Assembly (NCBI GenBank): GCA_033964015.1
Contig: CM066921.1
Coordinates: forward strand, 27,509,355 to 27,573,354
Length of the DNA: 64,000 bases
Origin: Scolanthus callimorphus
Taxonomy: Eukaryota > Cnidaria > Anthozoa > Actiniaria > Edwardsiidae
Direction of reading: 5' to 3'
Both the position numbers and the translations under genes were made by a program. Below are positions 14,801-26,800 of the stretch, piece by piece. The notes below the pieces were generated by a model. The model searched no databases. It worked only from the letters and a program-made list of their open reading frames with translations, and had not been told where the DNA came from. The number at the start of each line of letters is the position of its first letter. Position 1 is the first letter of the stretch.

Positions 14801-17800
14801 TTTCAATTTTTCACTTAAAAAAATGAAAATATACGAGAAAAAAGTGTTTTTACGAATTTCAGTTGAACAAGAAAACAAAAAACCATAAGTTAAAAACAAA
14901 ACATAACACAAGACGTGTATTTTAGTGTATTTCGTTTTTCAATTTTCAAATTTTGATTTTCAAATAAAATTGAAAAAAATCCTAAAAAATCAATTTTATT
15001 TGTCCCATAATTCATAATATTGTTTTCATTCTTCATTTTTTGAGATTTCAAATTCGAGCAGAAAAAATAAAAAGTTACATTTCCTAAATTAGATTGAGAC
15101 GTGCAAGAGAGAAATGTGAGGGGGAGGGACAGATGCTTGTTGTCGCGTGTTCCGTGCTCTGGTGATAGCTCCTATCAAATACTAGTCGTATATCTTCACT
15201 CGGTACTATTGTGCTCCATATGATATAAGTTATGGGAAGGAGACCTGGCGAAGCTCAAAAAGGCAATTACTAGCAAAGAGGGAGGGAGGGTGGGTGGGTG
15301 GGTGGGCAAAAGCTGGCTCCACCAGGCCTCTAGATGAGCACAATAAGGCCCTCTAACCTGCTACACACAGACATACTATTCCCATGTGCAGACCTACACC
15401 AGGGTCGCCATCCTGGCGCTACGATCTCAAAACCAACTGAATTGATTATGTAAATTTATATCTTATATGTCGCACACTATTCCCAAGTGAAAATAGTCGT
15501 ATATCTTCACTCGGTACTATTGTGCTCCATATGATATAAGTTATGGGAAGGAGACCTGGCTCCGCCCCATTGACACTTACAGTGTTCAGATACCTTCCCA
15601 TCCTAATGCAACCCCTAACCCAAAATATCCTAAATCCTCTCCAACCTTATTCCCTATACCCATAACTCAAAACCTCTCTTGACCACACCCATAACCCCAA
15701 GCCTCTCTTGACCACACCCATTACTCAAACACCTCTCGCGACCACACCCATACCTCAGAACCTCTCGCGACCTCGCCCATAACTCAAAGGCCTCTCGTAA
15801 CCACATTCATAATTCAAAACTGCCCTTGACCACACCCATAACTGATAACTAAAACCGGTTTTGGGCATACCCATAATTAAACATTTCTCTAGGACATACC
15901 CCCCAATTAAAAATCTCTCTTGGACACGCCCATAACTCGAGGCTCCTCTTGGACACATTCATAACTCAACACCTCTCTAGAACATACCCATAACTCAACA
16001 AAACCTTTCTGAACGCACCCATAAGTCAAAGCTTCTCTGAGCACACCCAAAACTCAAACCACTCTTTGGCATACCCATACATGTTTGTCCGGTGACGACG
16101 TCACACCACATGACCAAGTGCTGTTGCACCCCCTTGTTCCTTAGGGAACTTCACCCAAGCGCGGTTGTCTTAGGTTCACCCCTTCCCAAGATATAAACCT
16201 CTCATTTCGCTCCGCTATAAAACTGATCATGGGTTGCCTGTGCAACGACGGACACGCGGAAAACCATGACAGAATGGGTCGACGCATATATACGCTATAA
16301 CAGGTCCAACGAAGGGTTGGGCTCCCTGTGTAAGGAATGAACACTCAACTCCTAACTTGGATAACTTGGCGAACAAAGGGAGATATGGCATACATAAATA
16401 ATATAGCAAAGAAATGCCAAACACAGGGAACCCAACCCTTCGATGACCAGGATTCAGACTATGTCTGCAGAGATCCTGTTTTCAGACCCCCCCAGTCATC
16501 GAAGGGGATTAAAGGTTCCGTTCCTTTTTTTTTTTTTTTTTTTTTTTAATACGGTACATGACCCCTACGCACATACGGTACATGACCCCTACGCACCGCG
16601 TGGGACACCATCCTCTCGCGCCAGATGTATATAGTACATGCCTCCACGCACCGCGTGCGGCACTATCCCTCCTACATATGGCGCATGTCCCACCGCACCA
16701 ATGCGGTACATCCCTCCTAGCACCACGTGCGGTATCCTCCTCGTCCACGTGCGGTATAGCTCCACGCTGTCCTTCCCCCTCCCTCTTCGCACCCCGTGCG
16801 GTATTCTCCTCGCACTACATGCGGTAAACCTCCTCGCACCACGTGCGGTACGTTCTTCCTCTTGTGCCCCCTCCTTGCGGTCTAAAGATTGTGCCCCTAA
16901 CACAAACGTGCCAGAAAAATTGCTTCGCACCGGGTGCGGTAAATCTCCTCACACCACGTGTGGTAAATCTCCTCGCACTACGTGCGGTACGTTCATCCTC
17001 TTGTACCCCCCTCCGTGCGGTCTGAAAATTTTGTCCCTGACACAAACGTGCCATAAAAATTGCCTCGCACCACATGCGGTAAATCTCCTCGCACCACGTG
17101 CGGTACGTTCTTCCTCTTGTGCCCCCTCCTTGCGGTCTAAAAATTTTTGTCCCTGACACAAACATGCCATATAAATTGCCTCGCACCAGGTGCGGTAAAT
17201 CTCCTCGCACCACGTGCGGTAAATCTCCTCGCACTACGTGCGGTACGTTCATCCTCTTGTACCCCCCTCCTTGCGGTCCGTGACACAAACATGCCATATA
17301 AATTGCCTCGCACCACGTAACGCACATAATAAGACACATAATTACGACATAATTACGGCATAAGGACATAATTGCCACGAGGTATTACCAAAATAACATA
17401 CAACAGCCAGCGTACACAAAGTGAGCCTAACGCTAACTGCAGGCGACTGACAAAAAAAAAAAAAAAAAAAAAAATAAATAAAAATCACGATACAACCCAG
17501 TGAGTCGGGCCTGCCAGCAAAACGCGGACAAACACACAGAAGCCACAAAACCAACAAACTACAAAGCAAACAGAAGACATAAATGCACACAACGTTATGT
17601 ACAAAAAGGCTCTCGAATCTGCAACCCACAGACATCTATATTTCCATGTATAGGCGAAGAGCAAACGATATACTGATGTTGCAATCCAAACATGTAAACA
17701 AACTGACTAGCACTCCGATAAAAGTTCATGACGCGGATAAGGAAATGTGACACGAGAATGCAGGACCTACCACACTAAATACACCTCGTTACTTCTACTT

Positions 17801-20800
17801 TTCCCGGAGCAGTAGCCGAGTTCTGTTCCGGCGAGTTTCTTTATGAACGACGAAAGATGCCAGAAACAAGTAGAGCTCGTGAGAGTGGAAATGTCCCGAA
17901 ACACCGACGGGAGACGCGTGTGGTCGTAATCTTGCGTAATAACTGGCCAAACTCTGACGAACTCAGGACAGTTTAAGAACGAGTGAACAGAGTGAAATGC
18001 GACAGGCAAAGCACATGGGCTCCACTGGAAACCTATAAAACAAAATAGAACAAACTCCGGTTTTAAGCTAATAGCCGAATAACATAAAGTGAAGCACATT
18101 TAACACAACGCACCGAGCCAAGCGACCACAAGCCAGGCCAAAATAGCACCAAATAATACTTAACTCGAGCCCACGGGAAAGGAGAAGAGATGTAAACGAA
18201 GAAGGAGGAGACATTTATTCTTGAAGGTGGATTTGAAGGAAGTCTTGGCCGTGTTGAGGAGCGGAACCAGAAAGCGGCATCTGGCGCGAGATCTCAAAAC
18301 CAACTGAATTGATTATGTAAATTTATATCTTATATGTCGCACACTATTCCCAAGTGAAAATAGTTTTTTCCCCGCTTTTTCTGTCGAAAGTATCCGATCA
18401 GCTTCTGAGACTTGGATTAATGAGTAGGATAGTTTGCGCAGTTTATACCGATAGCTTCTTCTCACGTCTGTTGTGGCTTTGTGCAATCATCCACTCAGTA
18501 TAGTTAGGAAATACCTTTCACGGGAAGAAATTGACATAAAGTAATGTGCTCCTAACCTACCTATAAGTTGGCTTATAGAGGTTTTAAGTATGTACTGTAC
18601 GTAGAGATGTAGAGAAAGAGGGTATTGGGCATTTATTTTCTTCCTTTCTAGCAGCACTTACACACCTTGGTTACCCTGCGAGTAGTTTCGGCCTCCTCTC
18701 TTACTGCTCTTTGGCTAACGGCTCGCAGGGTACTACACCCTTCGGGTTATGGGTTTCAAGTTGACTATCAGAGTAAGGCGAGTCTTCCCACTGTAGTCAT
18801 TGCTCATTCTCTCAGGGTACATATATATGCCGTCATGATATATGACATGAAGCTTTCAAGGCTTCAGTCTCTGACAAGGATATCTCAAGCAGCAGTTTTC
18901 GTAAAGAACCCGAGACGAAGAGGGGCAAATAACTTTGGGAAGCTGGAGGAGGAACTTGCAGTCGTCGGCGCGGCGACTGCAGTCCGAATGCGCAGTGATT
19001 TCTAAAAAATTCTGAAAAAGAAGCTATCGGTATGAATTGTCACAAATTATCCTACTCATTAATCTAAGTCTCTGTCATCTGAGAAGAAACTGATCGGATG
19101 GTTTCGACAGAGAAAACAGAAAAAAAAAACTAGTAGTTGATAGGAGCACGGAACACTTGACAACAAGCATCTCCCCCTCACCCCTCACCCACATTTCTCT
19201 CTTGCTCATCTCGTGTCTATTTTAAGGAATGTAACTTTTTATTTTTTCTGCTTAAATTTGAAATTTCAAAAATGAAATATGAAAACAATATAATGAATTA
19301 CGGGACAAATAAAATTGATTTTTAGGATTTTTTTCCATTTTATTTGAAAATTGAAATTTTTATAAATTGAAAAACAGAATAAACTAAAATACACGTCTTG
19401 TGTTATATTTTGATTTTCACTTATGGTTTTTTTTTTCTTGTTCAACTGAAGTTCGTAAAAACACTTTTTTCTTGTATATTTTCATTTTTTTAAGTGAAAA
19501 ATTGGAATTCAAAAACAGAAAAACAAATTATACTAAGATACATGTATTAAGGAGCCTGGGTCGAGTGTGTTTTCAATTTGTGAATGTGTTTTCGGCTTTT
19601 GTGAATGAGTTTCTAAATTTTGAATGTGTTTTCAACTTTTGTAAATGTGTTTTCTAATTTGTGAATGTGTTTTCGACTTTTGTAAATGTGTTTTCAATTA
19701 GTTAATGTGTTTTCGGCTTTTGTGAATGTGTTTCTAAATTTTGAATGTGTTTTCAACTTTTGTAAATGTGTTTTCTAATTTGTGAATGTGTTTTCGACTT
19801 TTGGAAATGTGTTTTCTAATTTGTGAATGTGTTTTCAACTTTTGTAAATGTGTTTTCTAATTTGTGAATGTGTTTTCGACTTTTGTAAATGTCTTTTCTA
19901 ATTTGTGAATGTGTTTTTGACTTTTGTAAATGTCTTTTCTAATTTGTGAATGTGTTTTCGACTTTTGGAAATGTGTTTTCTAATTTGTGAATGTGTTTTC
20001 GACTTTTGGAAATGTGTTTTCTAATTTGTGAATGTGTTTTCAACTTTTGTAAATGTGTTTTCTAATTTGTGAATGTGTTTTCAACTTTTGTAAATGTGTT
20101 TTCTAATTTGTGAATGTGTTTTCAACTTTTGTAAATGTGTTTTCTAATTTGTGAATGTGTTTTCGACTTTTGGAAATGTGTTTTCTAATTTGTGAATCTG
20201 TTTTCAACTTTTGTAAATGTGTTTTCTAATTTGTGAATGTGTTTTCAACTTTTGGAAATGTGTTTTCTAATTTGTGAATGTGTTTTCGACTTTTGTAAAT
20301 GTGTTTTCTAATTTGTGAATGTGTTTTCAACTTTTGTAAATGTGTTTTCTAATTTGTGAATGTGTTTTCGAGTTTTGTAAATGTGTTTTCTAATTTGTGA
20401 ATGTGTTTTCAACTTTTGTAAATGTGTTTTCTAATTTGTGAATGTGTTTTCAACTTTTGTAAATGTGTTTTCTAATTTGTGAATGTGTTTTCAACTTTTG
20501 TAAATGTGTTTTCTAATTTGTGAATGTGTTTTCAACTTTTGTAAATGTGTTTTCTAATTTGTGAATGTGTTTTCAACTTTTGTAAATGTGTTTTCTAATT
20601 TGTGAATGTGTTTTCAACTTTTGTAAATGTGTTTTCTAATTTGTGAATGTGTTTTCAACTTTTGTAAATGTGTTTTCTAATTTGTGAATGTGTTTTCAAC
20701 TTTTGTAAATGTGTTTTCTAATTTGTGAATGTGTTTTCAACTTTTGTAAATGTGTTTTCTAATTTGTGAATGTGTTTTCAACTTTTGTAAATGTGTTTTC

Positions 20801-23800
20801 TAATTTGTGAATGTGTTTTCAACTTTTGTAAATGTGTTTTCTAATTTGTGAATGTGTTTTCAACTTTTGTAAATGTGTTTTCTAATTTGTGAATGTGTTT
20901 TCAACTTTTGTAAATGTGTTTTCTAATTTGTGAATGTGTTTTCAACTTTTGTAAATGTGTTTTCTAATTTGTGAATGTGTTTTCAACTTTTGTAAATGTG
21001 TTTTCTAATTTGTGAATGTGTTTTCAACTTTTGTAAATGTGTTTTCTAATTTGTGAATGTGTTCTGGTCTATTGTTTGTGTTGACACTTGTGGGCCACCG
21101 TAGCTGTCGACCAATAGACACGCTGACTAAACCGCGCGTCTGACTTACTTTCGACGGTCATCTGAATCCTCTCTAAAGCCCGGTGCACACTAGCGACATA
21201 AGGACGTTATGTTGCAACGAAAAAGGCACGAGAAAATAGGCAATCTTATGTTATGTTATAATTGTCATGACACCACGTGGAAGCAAATAATATTGTTTGT
21301 TTGTTTGTTTGTTTGTTTGTTTGTTTGTTTGTTTGTCTGGGAATTTGATCGAGAGGATGCTACATTTGTGCGCGTTACATTTTTAAGTCGCTGCCCTTGT
21401 AAATACACCGTGTGGAGATATAAACCTATTTCAAGTAAAACTTCAAGTAACGCCGCTCCGTAAAACCGTTAATGGTTCATCATAATAAAGACGCTTTTTC
21501 TCGTATTTTCTTCGAATTTAGTAAACCAAACTACAGTAGAGACTCAATGGCATTTTATTTACCTCATTGAGACTTTAACATTAACTACTGCGATTTAGGT
21601 ACGAAGTATCATTTCCAACTATGAAACATGGTTCATGATGCATGGTTTCAGGAGCAACTATAATTTTTAAAAATAGGTGTATAAAACAATAATAGGTCTG
21701 AGAAAAGCGAAGCGCGCAGGAAGAGAACCTTGTGAGGCTTCTTGTTCGTTTTGATTCTGTTTCTTGCCTACGGCGAATTCCAATGCTCTACCTATTGTAG
21801 CTACTCTGTATCTTGTACCCTCCAATAACATTTGGCCCTTGTCCGAGTGAATCTTGAGGTCACGCCGTGGACTTATATTTTTCAAAGCCAAGCGTGACAT
21901 AATTAATTTACCCAGTACGAAGCTGTCATGGCAGTGTATGTCATCTTTCCTTCGATTTACCACTTTACTCTAATCAGACACATGTCAAGTAAACACAATA
22001 CTTGTTATATCAGTAAACAATTTCCCCGCTACATGCTAATAATTTTGCATATTTTGGCGTCCCCCGGGGTATATTTAGAGTTATGTCGAAAGGTCACACT
22101 GCTGGTTTTGAGTAACCTCGGTTGTGTGCGATATTTGCTTTGATAGTATCTACCGTAGCAAGCCGGTCAAAAAGTCAGCAACTCGCTACTCTCGAGCTGC
22201 AAAATGGGTAACACGGCTGTTTATTACGGCCTATTGATGGCTGCTACATGTTTCGCTACTGCGAACTGTACACACATTCTCGGCATGCCCTCCGGTGGCG
22301 TCAGTCATGGTCGAGTGTTCGCAAAGCTCGGAAAAGAGCTGGTCACACGAGGCTACAAGTACAGCATGGCAGTACCCAAGTACCTAGAGCGCTATTTCAT
22401 CTCCTCGACGACGATTACAAACTACAAGGTTCAAGCTTACGATACCAAGTACAAGGAATCCGACACCGAGGCACTTTTCAGGGACATGATTCGAGATGAA
22501 AAGCTCGACTTTGCGAAAATGGTCGACATAGCAGGCACAATGTGTGAGGAGTTATTAAGTAACAAGGGTTATTTTGAAGAGCTTGGCCAAGTGGACGTCG
22601 TGCTATGTGATTTTACAGCGCTTTGCTGTACAATAGCGGCGGACATGCTCAATGTCACGCGCATTGATTTGTCACCAATGGCGTTCTTTGACCCCTTGCT
22701 CGCTATACAGCACGAGTTTCCATCGCCCACTGCGTACGTACCACAGTTATTTATACCTTTCCCGAGGCAGATGTCGTTCCTAGACCGTACGAAAAACTCT
22801 TTGCTCTACGTGGCAGGCTATTTGACCTACCATTTTGTTTATATTGGTAGATATAAGGAGATGAGGAAGAAATACGCTCCAAATTCACCCTATCAAGATT
22901 ACGAGTCATATATAAAGTCATCCGGGCTTGTATTGGTCCAAGCTGATTTTGCGCTCGAAGTCCCCCGCTCCCTCCCCCCTTATATCCAAGTAGTGGGCGC
23001 GATCTTACCTGAAAAGGCTAAACCTCTACCACAAGCCTTCGCGGATGTCATGGCAACGGATTCTGACGTCGTTATCGTTTCCATGGGAACTGTCATTTCA
23101 GATTTCGGCGTTTCTTATTTTGATATTTTTAGCAAGGCACTTGAAAGAATTCCGGCAACTATTATTTGGAAACACAAAGGAGAGATACCCACCAGACTTG
23201 GAAATAACACTGTTCATGTTCAGTGGATCCCACAGAATGATCTCCTCGGTCATCCCAAAGTGAAGCTTATTATCTCACATTGTGGAATGAATGGAATGTT
23301 TGAGGCAGCTTATCACGGGGTTCCTGTGGTTGCCATCCCTATTTTTGGCGACCAGTTTATGAATGCACAAAACCTGAAAGAAGTAGGTATGGCGGAGATA
23401 TTAAAGTTCACAGCTCTAAACGCGGATGACCTCACAGCAACAGCCCTAAAAGTGTTAAACGAGAAATCGTACCGGGAAAACGCCAAGCGAGTTTCTATTA
23501 AAATGAGGTTACCCGGATGTGACAGGCCTGGAGGGTGCGTCAACCTTGCAGCGGACTGGGTCGAGTATGGAATCCAAACGGACGGCGCTCTCCACTTTCG
23601 CACAGAAATGGACAATTTGTCCTTTATACAGTTGTATCTTCTAGATGTCATGTTTTTGATCGCAGTCGTTCTAGGTTTGGTTGGTTTAGCTGTAGTTTAT
23701 TCTTTCAAGTTTTGCTTTAGGGTTTGTAGAGGGAAGACTAAAACTGAGTGAAGATGTTTGCTTGTTTTTTGTTTTGTTTTTTGCTGTGAACACTTTTGAA

Positions 23801-26800
23801 CTCATCTTTTCAGCGACAATCTTACAGAGCAATACCATTTAGAATCCTGTGATATCTCTTTTTTGTGTAAATTGAGGACGAGATAGCATAGGATTCAAGT
23901 CTATTCAAAGCGTTCAGTCGGTAGATTCCGCCGAAAATAGCAGTCAAAAAGGCGATATCGCACGAGTCGCAGCGCGACTCGTGCGATATCGCTTTTTTCG
24001 TGCTATTTTCTTAGCGGAATCTAGCCTCCTGAAGCTTTGAATAATCCTATAGTATCGTATCATATATCTCTTGTGTATCGACATTGAGGTAGATTTAAGT
24101 CGGTAGATTTACCGAAAATAGCACTCAAAAAAGCGTAAATCGCCCTCGTCGCTGCGCGAATCGTGCGATGTCGCTTTTTTCGTGCTATTGATGGTTTGCA
24201 ATCATCCCTTTGTGAATAAAATCACAAACGCGCGGCAGCAATGCTGTGGACAGAACAAAGGGAACAAATGAACGTTATTACTCGGGCTTCCGCAAAAGAG
24301 CCCGAGTTATAAATTCGGCTCTGTTGTTTTTATTATTTTCTGCCGTTTCTAGCAAAACGCATGTTCAAGTAGGGTTAGGTATGAGCAAAACGCAGTCACG
24401 TGGGCTTGGACCAATGAGAGCGCTACATGTAAGTATGAAAGTGAGGCTCTCAGAGATGATGCAATATTCAAGCATAGTTAGTAGAGGAGACTCTCTACTA
24501 TCTTATGATATAGTATAGCTCAAGTATAGCTTAATTGTAAAAGTAAAAGTACAACAGTAATCAATGAACATACGTTAAATGATTGAGGCTACATGAACTT
24601 GAGGAGATGTAAGGAGCGTGCAATAAAGTTGAATTGAATTGAGTTGAATTATGTGCCGAGTGGATGTTTACTCCGCGAGTCATCGAACCATCCACGATCA
24701 AGTTTTCGTGGAAAATGCATCTAAATTAATTGAATGGAGCCCTGACATGTTAAGAAAGGCTTGATAATAACATGGTTATTCCGAAATGAAATATGTTTTG
24801 TAAACTGAGCCGAAATATTTCGTATTTGACCTAGTGCGTGAACTCGAAGTCTTTCGATACTCGTGCCTCTGGTATTGAATCCTCCATGGATTGCGTGATG
24901 ACAGATAACGGCCACCTAGATAAATCACTCAATAACTACGCCTTGGATTTGTCAATTTTTGACTCAATTCTATATAAAGATAGATATAGACAGAAGCCCG
25001 GTTCACGCAGTTATGCGTCTAGTTTTGTTCTGTTCGTCCAACATGGCGGCCCGTGACGTCACATGTAAACCAATAATTTTCTAAGCGGAATCTAGCCTCC
25101 TGAAGCTTTTATTAATCCTATAGAATTATTCTTATTCGAGTATAACAATATCGTGAGAGGCTATTTGACTTTGTCTAGTGAACAAACCTTTTATTATTGA
25201 GAAACAGCATATTCCGTTAGACTTAGGTTCAGTATTTCAGGTGTGCTTAGATGCATTTGAATTCAAAAGATGTAAGCAAAATAATCGTCTCAGGTTGATA
25301 ATGGTCCTTTCAACAGCCATATTTGAACAAATTTGGAGTATTTTTGTATGTTATAGAGCAGATGGAGCAGGATCACGAACTTCGCCTTTTTGATTTATTG
25401 TTGGGGTAACAAGTTTTCAAACTTGGAGATCTGAAGCGAGAGCTATTACATGTTACTAAAGTATGTCTATGTAATTTAAATTTCAGTTTCTTTCCTTTTC
25501 TTTTGCAATTGGCAGTTTTCGCGATGTTGCGCACGCAACATAAATGGGATGATAACAATGCTTATCTGTTTTGAATAACAAAAGCCGTCTTCGCCAGAAC
25601 GAGTCGGAACGGCTAAAGGGTATTGTTCTCACAACATCGTGAAAACGGTCAATTGCTGCTAGTCAGTATACACATGTTTATTGTAATTCCTCGGTTAAGC
25701 TGTTTGCCAATATGCAAACGTCTCTCGCCATTGTGACAATGGTCTCAGACTTTACTTGAAAGGCCCAAAATAACACGTCGACAAAGGCGAGTACAGACGA
25801 TCAACGAGAATTCAGCATTTCGATGCAGCCGCTTATAAAGTGTTTAAAAATAAGTGTATACCAATCGCATGAAGATTGTAAAATCGCGTTCACGCATTTA
25901 ACTTTCAATTGAAACCGCTAGTTATATCAGTAAACATTCCCCGCTACATACTAATAAATTTTGAATATTTTTCTATATTTAGAGTTGTGTCGAAAGGTCA
26001 CGCTGCTGGTTTTAAAGGGGCCTGTCACACAACTGCGCAGATCGTGCATCTCAAAACAAAGAAGTATCGTCCCGTTGGCCAGTGAAGGCTAAAGATCTCG
26101 AAAACAATCGTTTATAATCTCGCTATTTCTCGATCCATCGGACCATTCTTTTTAATTTTACATATTCTTAAATAGGTATCTGATAGGATGGCCTAATTAG
26201 TTTTGTTGATGAATCAGAGTGGTCGCTCCTGGAGCATGCGCGAATTTAAGTAGCCTCGGTTGTGTAAGATATTTACCTTTTCTAGCTGCAAAATGGGTAA
26301 CACGGCTGTTTATTACTGCCTATTGATGGCTGCTACATTTTTCGCTACTGCGAACTGCACACACATTCTCGGCATGCCTGCATATGGCGTGAGCCATGGT
26401 CGAGTGTTTGCAAAGCTCGGGAAAGAGCTGGTTACAAGAGGTTACAAGTATAGCATGGCCGTCCCCAAGTACCTAGAGCGCTATTTCATCTCCTCGACGA
26501 CGATTACAAACTACAAGGTCCTGGCTTATGATACCAAGTACAAGGAATCCGACACCGAGGCACTTTTCAGGGACATGATTCGAGAAGAAAAGCCCGACTT
26601 TGCCAAAATTGTCGACATGACTGGCACAATGTGCGAGGAGTTATTAAGTAACAAGGGTTATTTTAAAGATCTTGGTCAAGTTGATGTCGTATTATGTGAT
26701 CTTGCAGCGCTTTGCTGTACAATAGCGGCGGATATGCTCAATGTCACGCGTATTGATGTGTCAACAATGGCGTTCTTTGACCCCTTGCTCGCTATACAAC

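Larger units (their letters stand above)
15186..18364. mobile_element. 3.2-kb insertion with inverted ends, no recognised protein
   Basis: The left end (CGTATATCTTCACTCGGTAC...) and right end (TATTCCCAAGTGAAAATAG) are imperfect inverses. Sequences on either side (CTCCTATCAAATACTAG and TTTTTTCCCCGC) are joined in the opposite arm of the foldback element, showing an insertion. The left-end block recurs at 15496-15560. A 75-bp block at 15423-15496 recurs almost exactly at 18291-18364. The interior is satellites plus sequence with no supported gene. A related small element sits at 29053-29406. Confidence 0.65.
13476..21102. mobile_element. 7.6-kb foldback (palindromic) element with nested insertions
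   Basis: The left terminus TACGGTGGCCCACAAG is mirrored by CTTGTGGGCCACCGTA at the right terminus. The arms then match in inverted order for about 2 kb: minisatellite, CGACCCAGGCTCC, the AT-rich block with ATACATGTAT and ACACAAGACGTGTATTTTAG, the GAGAAATGTG block, and finally TAATGAGTAGGATA near 18420 and 19050. The left arm is split by insertions at 13777-14757 and 15186-18364. A loop of about 500 bp lies at 18480-19010. The flanking TA may be a target duplication. I see no transposase. It fills half of the dynein intron upstream of the UGT genes. Confidence 0.82.

Noticed and set aside
16589..17378. Several 100-190 codon frames on both strands
   Set aside because: They follow the GCACCACGTGCGG satellite, mirror each other on both strands and lack any recognisable domain.
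15186..18364. LTR retrotransposon because of direct repeats at 15423 and 18291
   Set aside because: The repeats are only ~75 bp, and no gag/pol, primer site or TG...CA ends are seen; inverted ends and empty-site comparison fit a DNA-type insertion better.
26260..26292. An N-terminal extension of UGT copy 2
   Set aside because: The upstream frame begins with TTG, is not matched in copy 1, and would precede the signal peptide; ATG at 26293 fits copy 1.
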